Below are positions 18,772 through 29,900 of a stretch of 64,000 bases of DNA, one piece after another; position 1 is the first letter of the stretch; every line of letters begins with the position of its first letter. The stretch lies in NCBI GenBank assembly GCA_963575745.1, contig CAUYUJ010017842.1, positions 15,001 to 79,000 on the forward strand, read 5' to 3'. This stretch comes from Prorocentrum cordatum. Its lineage: Eukaryota > Sar > Dinophyceae > Prorocentrales > Prorocentraceae. The translations under genes were made by a program, and so were the position numbers. Under the pieces are notes generated by a model. It worked only from the letters and a program-made list of their open reading frames with translations. It was not told where the DNA came from and did not search any database.

Positions 18772-20245
18772 ACTGATTCCTGTCCGCTTAAGCGCTTGCT
18801 GCGCGTAGCCCAGATAAGCTCAGGTTCGCAAGGGGCATATGGGCACATGGGGCACACGCGCAACAAACGCGCCCCCCCCCCTATACACTTCCAAAAAACA
18901 AGAACGATTCCTGTCCGCTTAAGCGTTTGCCCCGCCTAGCCCAGATTAGCCAATTTTCGCACAGCTTAGCCCGCACGCGCGCACGCGCCCCCCCCCCCCA
19001 CCACCACCGCCACCACCACCACAACACACACACACACACGCACACCCTCAAAAAAACGAGTCTTGTCAGCTTAAGTGTTTGCCCCGCGTAGCCAAGATTA
19101 GCTCAGGTTCGCATGATGCATATGGGGGACATGGGGCACGCACGCAACAAACGCCCCCCCCCCTTATCCACCCCCTACCTACCCCCTTTCCAAACAAAAG
19201 AATGTTCCTGCCCGCTTAAGCGTTTGCCCCGCCTAGCCCAGAGAGGCCCAGGTTCGCCCCGCTTAGCCCCCCCCCCCCCCCGCGCACACACGCGCACGCG
19301 CGCGCGCACGCACGCGCGCACGCACACACACACATACACACACACACGCACACACACACACACACACATCCACACCACCTGAACAAAAACACCCAACAAC
19401 AACAAAAAACTATTCCTGTCGGCTTAAGCGTTTTGCCCCGCGTAGCCAAGATTAGCTCAGGTTCGCACGGGGCATATGGGGCATATGGGACACACATGCA
19501 ACAACCGCCCCCCTTCAAAAAAAACAATAAACAAACAAAAAACGATTCCTGTCCGCTTAAGCGTTTGCCCCGCTTAGCCAAATTTAGCCCAGGTTCGCCC
19601 CGCCTAGCGGCCTAGCCCCCCCCCCACACACACACACACACACACGCGCACACACGCCCCCCCCCCCCTCCCTACCACACACACACACACTTCAAACGAA
19701 CAGCAAAAATCCTGTCCACTTAAGCGTTTGCCCCGCGTATCCCAGGTTAGCTGGTTAGCTCAGGTTCGCATGGGGCATATGGGGCACATGGGGCACGCGC
19801 GCAACAACCGCCCCTACCCCCACCCCCTTCAAAAAAAACACGATGCCTGTCCGCTTAAGCGTTTGCCCCGCTTAGCCCAGATTAGCCCAAGTTCGCCCCG
19901 CTTAGCACCCACCCACGCACACACACACACACACACGCCAACACCCCTCCCCCCCCCCCCACCCACCCTCCCCACCACACACACACATGAACACACACAC
20001 ACACCACACACACACACAAAAAAAAACGATTCCTGTCCGCTTAAGCGTTTGCCCCGCGTAGCCCAGATTAGCTCCGGTTCCCATGGGGCATATGGGGCAC
20101 ATTGGGCACGCGCGCATCAAACGCCCCCCCCCCCCCCCTCTCCCCTTGCCCCCTTCAAACAAACAGCGATTCCTGTCCGCTTAAGCGTTTGCCCCGCTTA
20201 GCCCAGATTCGCCCAGGTCCGCCCCCGCTTAGCCCACACGCACGC
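18772..20245. repeat. about ten tandem units containing CTGTCCGCTTAAGCG
   Basis: The anchor CTGTCCGCTTAAGCGTTTGC appears near 18778, 18912, 19057, 19206, 19415, 19549, 19713, 19848, 20034 and 20171. Two unit types tend to alternate. One continues AGCTCAGGTTCGC and then repeats of GGGGCATATGGGGCAC. The other continues AGCCCAGGTTCGCCCCGCTT and then poly-C and (CA)n. Unit lengths vary from about 130 to 210 because the poly-C and CA tracts differ. Confidence 0.9.
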
Positions 20246-20282
20246 ACACACACGCGCAACACCCCCCCCCCCTCTCCCAAAG

Positions 20283-20565
20283 TTCCTCGGGAATGTTCTG
20301 GGTTCCTCGGGGTTCCTCCAGGTTGCTCGAATGCGGCCTTCTTAGGGTTCCTCAGGATTCCCCCAGGTTCTTTGGGGTTCCTTGGGGTTCTTCTAGCAAC
20401 GCAACTGCAAGCAGTGCCAAGCAATGCCAAGCAAGCAAAGCAATGCCAAGCAATGCGAAGCGCCAAGCAATGTCAAGCAACTTCAAGCAATGCCAAGGAA
20501 TGCACAGCACAGCCAACCAATGCAAAGCAATGCCACGCAACGCCAAGCAATGCAATTCTTGGGGT
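20283..20565. repeat. GGTTCCTC repeats followed by (CAATGCCAAG)n decamers, copy 1
   Basis: About 110 bases of GGTTCCTC/GGTTCCTTGGG variants enclose AATGCGGCCTTC. A degenerate 10-bp repeat, CAATGCCAAG, then runs to about 20565. A second copy with the same order lies at 30715-30970. Confidence 0.9.
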
Positions 20566-21988
20566 CCAGATTCATTTTATGCGGGTTGTTGCCGTGCGGT
20601 GGCGGCTTGGCTTGGTCATTGATCACGCGTTCCCAGACCCTGGCCTGGCCCTCATTGATCACACGTTCCCAGACCCTGGCCTGGCCGCCTGGCCCTCGCA
20701 GTCAGCCTCCCCCCTCCTCTCTCTGACTCGCTTCGCCCTCATCACATCCCCTCCTCTCGACTCTCCTCCTCCCCCCTCCCCATCCACTCTCCTCCTCCTC
20801 CTGTTCCCTCCCTCCACCGAGCTTCAGGATTATTCTGGATGCGCGTTGCACCCTTTTTTACATCAGGCGAGTTGAACGTTATATTACTTTTCGACTTCGC
20901 GCATTGCGAGGTTGAGCCAGCGATTGGCGCAGGCAAGTGCATTGCGCAGTCGAGTGTCCGACGTTGAGGCAGTGCACGTCGTCTATCATGTTTCGCTTGC
21001 GCCCTGAGCAGCCCGATCATCTTAGAAGCACAGTGCAGCACAAATAACCTGCAGACGTTGTTATCGCGAGAGATCACAGGATCCAGAAACAAACGCACAT
21101 AAAACACCCAACTGTCGAGTCGCGTGCCGCACAATGTCTGGCATTGAACGTTGAGGCACTTTGAGTTGAGTCAGTGAAAGCCGCCAGTCCCAGACAATGG
21201 ACAATGGACTGCTCTTTGGATTTTGCGATGCGTTGCAGTGCTCCTTGATGCCTGCTGCCTGACCCGGCGAGCTTGGCATGTAGACCAGAGGACCGCCAGG
21301 GCATCTGTGCAATGCAATGCAATTCTGGTATCAGTGCAAGTCAGCATGAACGCCCCAGCACTGTTTCGATTCTCGCAGTACATCGAAAGATGTATGAAAC
21401 AAGGGAGTCCAAGGCCTGGAGTTTTTGGGGTCTGGAGTTCGGGCTTACTTCGTAGTCTCTAGGTTTTGGAGCCCAGAGTCTGGGCTCTTACCCCTTTTAC
21501 CTTGGAGTCATTGGAGGCCTACTCGTATTTCGAGTTTGGTGCTTGGGTTCACGCCGAAATCACAGCTTTCATATGCGTCTGGGTCTGGGCCTGCCTACAA
21601 TCAACGTTACTGCCGTTGCTTATGTAGCAGCTTGGCTTAGCTTAGCATCGATATCATGTTTGAATCAGCAGCCCCCTACTCGAGCAACTCAGAGTCCCCT
21701 GGGCCCACCCAAAAGCGAAGTATAACATATTCTACATGGTGCATGACTTGTTCAGGGCCCAGGGCCTAGGGCCCAGGGGTCCAGCTTGCCGCTTGCCGCG
21801 AGCTGTAGTTTGTTTGTGTGTTTTGCCTTGCAGTCGAAAGGACATCGCCCCTCTTGTATGTCAATGCCCCATCCAGCAGCCCAGCAGCCCTCCGGCAGCC
21901 CGTCAGTGGTCCAGTGTCCAGGTACTTCCGTTGCCATCCCCGAGGTCCAGGTAGTTTGCGTTACGCCGGTTTGTTGGCAACTGGTTGC
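20566..21988. other. upstream region of the methyltransferase gene, no gene seen
   Basis: A 35-base direct duplication around CGTTCCCAGACCCTGGCC lies at about 20616-20690, followed by a pyrimidine-rich stretch (20700-20820). The rest is mixed sequence of lower GC without a protein-like frame. Confidence 0.5.
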
Positions 21989-22091
21989 GCGGAGCCAATC
22001 CCGCAATGGTGGTGGCGGTGACCGTGATGGTGCGGTGGTGGTGGTAGTCATAATGTGGTGGTGGTGATGGTGGTGGTGGGATTGGCTCCGC
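21989..22091. repeat. 14-bp inverted repeat flanking a (GGT)n block
   Basis: GCGGAGCCAATCCC (21989-22002) and GGGATTGGCTCCGC (22078-22091) are perfect reverse complements. They enclose a GTGGTG-rich block and end 28 bases before the proposed methyltransferase ATG. This could be a hairpin or the remains of a very small inverted-repeat element. Confidence 0.8.
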
Positions 22092-22119
22092 CCAACCTCC
22101 ATACACTACGCCCTGGCTG

Positions 22120-25100
22120 ATGTCCAACCTGCAGGCCCCGGCCGAGGCCGAGGCCGAGGCCGACGCCCAGGGGCTCGCTACTAGCAATGGTTGGGCTGGC
22201 GTTGAGATTGATGACCCAGACTCGGCGTCCGAAGCTCTTACGAACACCGGCGACCACGAGGAGACCAGCACGCCCCCTCCAGCCCTACGTCGCGGCGACA
22301 ACGACGCCGCCAGCAGCCCAACTGAGACTCACAGACAGAATCTGGCGTCCTCTTCCATGGGAGCCACTGGGGTAAGTGGCGAGGACTTTGAGGACTGGCC
22401 AGATCTGCACGACTGGCCCAAGTACGTCCACCGCAGCACGCACGAGTTCTTCGTGCCCAGAGGATTCCAGGTAGCCCAAGTCATGCGTTTGTCAAGTCTC
22501 TTGTCTCTCGGTGACTCATGCCTGCCACCCAGCAGCCCCCTCTTGTTCCTGGGCCTTGGGCCTTGGGCCATGGGCCCAAAAGACTCGGCCCGATATCCTG
22601 GGGATCCCTTTGAGCCTTTGGGCCCCCAACCCCTGCCCATCCGCAGGAGAACGTGCACGCCCAGTTAAGATCATCTCCTTGTGCTGCGGCATGTGCTCAG
22701 AGGCCTACTGCTGCCAGGCCCTCGGTATAGATTACGAGATAGTTGTGGCCTGCGACCAGAAGTGGGATGTTTGGCAGCTTTTGAAGTCAGGGGAGTTCGT
22801 GGGCCGCCCTCAGCACTTCTATTCTGATGTGTCTTCATTGTTGCGTTTCATGGAGGGCCAGGGTCCTCGGCCACAGTGCTTGGCATGCTCAGAAAAGAGC
22901 ATCGACTGTTCTTGGGAGCCCCCAAACCCTTACACACCAGACGACGACCTCATCGATGTGCTAGTCGCAGGTTTTCCATGCCAACCTTTCAGTGGCACCC
23001 GGAACGATCGATATGGCGAAGCAGACACAGTCAGGTGCCATCCCAAGTTCTACCTCGGACAAGCATGTTTGCGAGCTCTCAAGTGTCTCAGGCCACACGC
23101 GTACGTGTTCGAAAATGTTCTTGGCTTTCACTCCCGCGTGCCGGGCTGGAGCCATACACCTCTGGAGCACTTCCTGGGCATGCTCAAGCCGTTGCCCTAT
23201 TGGACCAAGGCATACATTGAGCAGCTGGAGCCTTGGGTGACGGCCTCCAGATCCAGGACTCTCAGACTCTCAGCCTCAGCCCAGCCCACTTGCATATGGC
23301 ATAGCCCGGGGACCAGGTTTTACGTGCTGCAGTTCGATGCAGTTCGTTGTGTCAACAATTAGCCAAGAATTTAGAAACATTCATCTATGGTGGTTGTGGG
23401 GTCACAGGCCAGTTTTGGCTAGTCGACCCCGCTTCCCAAACCAAACAGATTTGTTTTCTGCACGAGGTTCCCCAAGCCTTCGAAAGCAGCCCCTCTCATG
23501 ATTGTTCAGAGTCTGGCATGGACGTTCTACTCCTCTCATGTTGTTGCTCAGCTGCTCAACTTGTTTGCAGTCCCCCCCTTCCCACACCGAGGATATTCAT
23601 CAGCGGTCTGAGCAAGCAGGGCCACACAGAGGACGACATGACCATCTACTTGTCGCTCGTGATGGCCACCCGCGAGATGCGGCTGGGCAAGAGCGCGCTG
23701 CACTGGGAGAGCGCCATTATGAAGCCCGGCATCGACTTGACATTGAAGCTGATGGAGGTGTTGCCATTCCCGCTTCTTTTGCCACAGTCCTTGCCACGTT
23801 TGCTGTAGGTTTCTTGGAGACATCACACAGGGAGTTGGGTTCTGGAACAATTAATACACAGGTCAACACTAGCAGCTGTCAGCCTCAGAAACATTCAGTC
23901 GTCAAGTCTCTACAGCAGAGAAGCTGGTTTCCTTCTGGATGCTTTAGGACTTTAGGATATGAAACTCTCACATTGAAGTAACGATCCCAGGCTATGTTAC
24001 TTTCATATTCAGTTGCTGAGGCTTATTAATAAGACCATGCGTTCAAATTTACTTAACATTTAGTTACTGAGATTCTGACATTTTCACGTTCAGATACTTT
24101 TGAAAACCAGTTTAACTTTTGATACCATGCCATACTTTGGGCTCGGGTGCCAGGCGGGCACCATGGGCCCATGGTGGAACCAGAGCCTCCAGGAGGGGCC
24201 GCGTTCAGGCATCATCTGTCAGCCTTTCAAACGTCGCTCGCAAGTTTGATCCCTCGAGCTAGGCGAACCCCGCAAATATGTCGCAATACAGCAGCCCCAG
24301 GCAGCAAACTCGTTGTTGAGGTTTCCTCTTTTGTTATCCCACCTTATCCCCGCGTATTCTTTCCACCCCCCAGCATCGCCCACCAGCCTGGGCTGCCACG
24401 GCGCAACGCCGAGGCATTTTGGGCATGTGCGCCAGGCCCCCCTTAGACCCTAAGGCCTCGAAGCACCGCGCACATGCCTCATTATTCCCTCCTCCTCCTC
24501 CTGGTCCTCCTCCTCCTCTTCCTCTTCCTCCTCCGCATCCCCCCTCCTCCTCGTATCCTCCATCTCCCTCCTCCTCCTCCTCCTCCTCCTGAACCCCCCC
24601 TGGGTCCCCAGGGATCACCGCCCAGCCCTCATGCCTCTTTTCCTCCAAGTCGTCTTCATCATTTTCGTAAGCCCTAGGTCTGTATTCGGGTTCCACGAAG
24701 CTGCTGGGGCTTGGGGTTTGCAACATTGGACACACGCACACGCACGCGCAAACGTACACACACCAACAACAACAACAACAATCCACACCACACCACACCA
24801 CACCACACAACACACCACACACACACACCACCACCACCACCACCACAACCACCACCAGCATACCCCCACTTAAAGCCCGGGGGAACTTCGCACTACGCTA
24901 AAATCGCGACGCCAGCCATGCGTTCGCCCAGATACACTTCACATGCCATTGAGTTCGACACGCGCAAAGCAAAACCTTGTCATGTGCGCATGTACATTCA
25001 CATGATCAACTGTATATACGTGTAAAGCTCAACATGTTTTCCAGCATTGGCTCCAAATAGTAAGACATACGTAGGCTTCGGCCGCAAGAGAGCAGCTGCC

Positions 25101-26690
25101 GTCGACGCCATGGCGGCAGCTTCCCTGAGCAAGCGCGCTCGTTTTCTCGCGGAGGCCGCCCCCGATCTCGCTGCGGTGGCGCAGGAAGCGGCCCAGGCAA
25201 GCGCGGCAGACCCAGTCCGCCCAGCTGCAACAGTCGTCGCCGCCGTGTCCAAGCGGGAGGCCGAGGTGCGAGAGCGCAATCTCGCAGGGGCGAAGGCCGC
25301 CGCCAAGGCCAGGAGTGTGCAGGAGAAGAAAGTCTTGCGCAGTGCCACGCCAGGACCTGTGGGCTGCGACGCCTACCTGGCCCCCGCGCGCCCCCCTGTC
25401 CTCATGCTGATTCGCAGGGCAGAGACGACAGCCCTTCACAAGGCGCAGCGTTTGCGCGTCCAGCTGGCTCACGACCCTGTCGACTTCGTGCGCCGCCTGG
25501 CCAGGCAGGACAGCCGCGCAGCGCAGAGGAAGGGGAACGTTGGCGTCCCCTTCCGACACGGAAGACATCGCCATCGCCGCCCAGATTGCAGCAGCGTTCA
25601 CGGGGGCTTTCTACACGACGCCCACTGAGTTTTCAAAGCGGGACTCGCCAGAAGGCACCCAGTATTCTGAAAAGCTGCGGGGCTCTAAGAACAGCTACCA
25701 CGCCGCTGCAACAGCGGCTCTCGCAGCAGACCTCCCTGCACTGCCCCACATTTTGCGAGCCCTTTTCCCAGGCGCCGAGTGGGTGCGTGATCTGTTACCT
25801 GAAACCCAAGAAGCCCCGCAAGTTCTTCAAGAGGCATGCCAAAGCCACGCCCCGACTGGTGCAGCGGTCTTGCGCGTTGTGCCGCTCAGGGGAAGAGGCG
25901 GAGGTCAAGAAGGCATGTAAGCAGATCTACAACAGTCCGAAGAACTGGGTTCTGCGCTTCGAAGGGTCAGTTTCAGCACGGTGCCCTGGCAGAAAGGCTG
26001 CAACAGCATAAGCGCCACCACGTGGGAGCGGGAGCCACGCTGCCTCGCAGTGTAGCGTGCGGGATGATGGTTCAGAAAAAAAGAACCATCACTTTCTTTG
26101 TTCGTTGCCCCCTCTCACGTACATGTGACAGCCATCCGCTGGAGAGCACGCCTGATCCCAATATCTTTGCAAGACAGGTCCGAATGCGGCAAGATGGAAC
26201 ATCTTGCCGCGCAGAGTTCGGCGACATCCCGCTGCGCGCGAGAAGCCCGTTGTCTTCGCTGCTCCATCCTTCCCCGTGCCCCCCGCGCCCCTCAGGGGCG
26301 CAGCTGCCGCGGGCGGCGCTGCCCGCCGCTGGGGGCCTCAAGGTCGCCAGTTGCCAGGGGCGGAGGCGGGGGGATGGGGGTTCAGAGCGTCGGGGGAGGG
26401 GGGGGATATGGAGGAGCGAGCAGGAGAAGGCAGGTGTGGGCATGGGGGTCGTCTTTCATTGCGCTTGCCCCAGCTTCGGGCGCGCCGCACAGTCCACGGT
26501 CTTCTCGCGTTTCTCACCCCGCGGCCCTCAACGAAACCGTGGGAGCGATCCCCGCCGACAGCTGCAACAGCGCAACCTCTGGAGCGATCTCCCCCTCTGG
26601 CCACAGTTGCAACAGCTGCAACAGCTCCCCGCCGACAGTGCAACAGCTTCAACAGCTCCCCGCCAACAGTGTCACCTTTTGAGCCGTCGT

Positions 26691-26721
<31 letters not shown>

Positions 26722-27556
26722 TCGTCGCCTTTTTTCGTCGTCGTCGTCGTCGTCGTCGTCGGCAGCGTCGTCGTCGTCGTTCGTTGTCGTTTGTCGTCGT
26801 CGCTGTCGTTCGTCGTCGTCGTCGTCGTCGCCGTCGCCCCTCAGGCCCCGAGTTTCCACCTTCCACCCCCTAAGTGGCGGGGGGCGCAAGACAGCGAAAC
26901 AGTTCACGAACGGGCCCCAGGGAATCGGTGTTCGCCAACGCTTTGGCGTTGCGGCCGCGGGCCGAGTTTCCGCCCCCCAGAGTGGCAGGGGGCGCGAGAG
27001 AGCGCAAACTCATGCTTAAGCGCGTGCGCCCAGGACGCGCCAGCCCCGTGAAATCGAGCCCCAGCAGCCAGCGCCGCCCGCGGCCGCATGCCCCCTCATC
27101 GATGTTTCGAAGCCATCGGATTTCTTCAGAAACCGCCCCAGGGCGCCTGGCTTCGCTAGGGGGGCGCGCAGCGGCGCGCAAGCAGCTTGGTCCTATTAAG
27201 CCTTGCTATGATTTTCCTTCACCTGGTACACGCCTATAGGGCCTATCCATGTACGTCTACTCATACTCCAGTACTGCTCTACGACTACTGTCCCTTGCTC
27301 CTACTCTACTACTACTTTCGCTATTTCCATTACTGTAAATATTCACACTACTACTCTACGATTACGTTACACTATAGTAATACTGGTACTCTACTACTGT
27401 TGTACCCTGCCCTAATTTCACTGCTCTGCTGCTATTACTGCGCTGCTCCTACCACTACGTTGCTACTATATCACATATTTCTCTACTGCTGTTCTACGAC
27501 TTGTCTATTACCGTCCCACTGCATGTCTACTATCACCGATACTCTACTACTGGCCT

Positions 27557-27588
<32 letters not shown>

Positions 27589-28801
27589 ACCCCGCTTACC
27601 ACTGCTCCTCATGCTCTATTCGCGCTCCCGTTCTATTCCGACTTGCCTCATGCCCTGCTCACGCTCGACAACGACGCTACTCCCCCATGCAACTACTCTT
27701 CTCCTGCTCAGCATGGCTCTGGTATGCCAACTCTATTCCAACTGCAACTGGTCCACTCCGTCTCCTACTGCATATGCTAGTGATACTCGACAAGCACTGC
27801 ACGACCCATGCTCTGCATTATTCTAATCCATAGCCCCCCCATACTCAACCCCCGATGAAACTCTTACTCTATTACTTATGCTGTCGACGTCAAACGCCAT
27901 TACTACTCTGTTGTATTTTTATGTTGTTATTCTGATGTTGTGCCTTTCTTGGCCAATTTCCATTCGTGCAATGGGGTCCAGTGTTGAAGTTATATGTAAA
28001 AGTCTTTTGTAGCGGGGCAGGGTGCGCTAATGTGGCCCAGCGTTGCAATCTTCCGTTCCTCACGTCCGAACGCGGTTTGCGCCCGTTTTCTTCTTTCCAT
28101 CCATTGCTTCGCTTGCGTGCCCTTCTTCTTCTAAGTTGATCTTCTCTATTCGCTGCCGCGGGTCACCTTTTCTCACGCGTGTTTCTCTGCCGTCCTCCTC
28201 GGGCTTTAACGTGCGTGCGTTTCGCGCGGGGCCCAGCATTGTTTCCCTTGATTTGTTCCGAGGCATTCACACCCCCAACTGATTTGTTTCCAGAGATTTC
28301 TCGCCCAGCTTTTGTTTGTTTCCCAGGCCGGTTTTTTTTCCCAGGATTTTTTTAAGGATAACTGCGTTGGTTCAGGTTTTTCCCAGCTTGTTTCCCAGCT
28401 ATTCCAACAACGACCAAAAATGCAATACATCGTCCCCCCGTACGAGACATCCCTGCATAAAAGCTGTTTGAAGACCTGAAATTAGACCTGCGATAAAGGT
28501 GAAATAAGACCTGATAGCTGAAATTAGACCTGCGAGAACAGCTGCGAGCTGAAATCTGACCTGCGAAAGAGGTGAATTTAAATTTGAAAGCTGAAAATGG
28601 ACCTGCGAAAAAGGTGATTTCATTTCTGAAAGCTGAAATCAGAAAATTGCTGTTGGNNNNNNNNNNNNNNNNNNNNNNNNNNNNNNNNNNNNNNNNNNNN
28701 NNNNNNNNNNNNNNNNNNNNNNNNNNNNNNNNNNNNNNNNNNNNNNNNNNNNNNNNTCCTGTGTTTCCTGTCTTGGTGGTGATTATTATTACTGTTAGGT
28801 G

Positions 28802-28833
<32 letters not shown>

Positions 28834-29814
28834 TACACACACGCACGCCCTCCCCCCCGCCCCCGCCACGCGCGCGCGCGGCCAACAGCTGGCAGGCACA
28901 TGCAGCGGGCGTGCGCGCGCAGGGTCCTCGGGCCCGCGGCCCTGGGCAGCAATTTGGGCGAGCGCCCGAGCGCCAGGCGCCCCCACCTTGCGAGCTGGGG
29001 TTCAAGGGGGGGGGCCGCTGCTGCAATGGGTCATGGTCCAGGGGCGCTGGTCAGGGCCTAAGGCCTAGGCCTGGGCCCTGGGCCTAGGCGCCAGGCCATA
29101 AGCAGATGCGTGCGCAATCAGCCAGTGGGACTAACGCCTGAGGCCAGCTGCGGCCCAGGGCCAGCCACGGCCTAATAAGGCTGATGGGGAAGGGGGATGG
29201 GGGACGGGGAGGGAGGGGGGGGGGTCACCAGGGCTTCCCCCTTCGCGCATTGCTGCGCAAAAGGGCGCAAAGGCGTAGGGCGCAGGGCAGGTTGCCCAAG
29301 GCTCAACAGCACAGGGCTGCGATTGCCCAGCGCCGAGGGCAGCGACTGGGGCCCTGACCAGCTGAAGACGCGGGGCGCAGTAGAAGCGGGCGCAGGGCAG
29401 CCTGGGCCCCAGGCCCACCTTGCACAACACTCTGGGCTGCGGGGAAAGAAGGGGGGAGGGGGGAGAAGGGGGGGGGGGGGGCGCAGGGGGATGGGGGATT
29501 GGGGGGGCTGGGGCCAAGGAGGGATGAGGGGGTGGTGTGGGGTGGGTGGTGGTGGTTGGTGGTGTGGTGGTGGTGGTGGTGGTGGTGGTGGTGGGGGGGG
29601 GCGGGGTGGGGCGGGCTGGGGGTGGGGTGGGGCGTGTGTGCGTGGTGGTGGTGGTGGTGGTGTGGGGTGGGGTGGGGTGGGGTGGGGTGGGGTGGGGTGG
29701 GGTGGGGTGCGTGTGCGTGTGCGTGTGCGTGTGCGTGTGCGTGTGCGTGTGCGTGTGCGTGTGCGTGTGCGTGTGCGTGTGCGTGTGCGTGTGCGTGTGC
29801 GTGTGCGTGTGCGT

Positions 29815-29900
<86 letters not shown>

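Noticed and set aside
18772-20245. tRNA-like signals (TAGCTCAGG next to GGTTCGC) in the tandem units
   Set aside because: The A-box-like and B-box-like words are adjacent, not 30-40 bases apart, and no cloverleaf can be drawn.
28572-29087. Frames crossing the run of N
   Set aside because: They are artefacts of translating undetermined bases.
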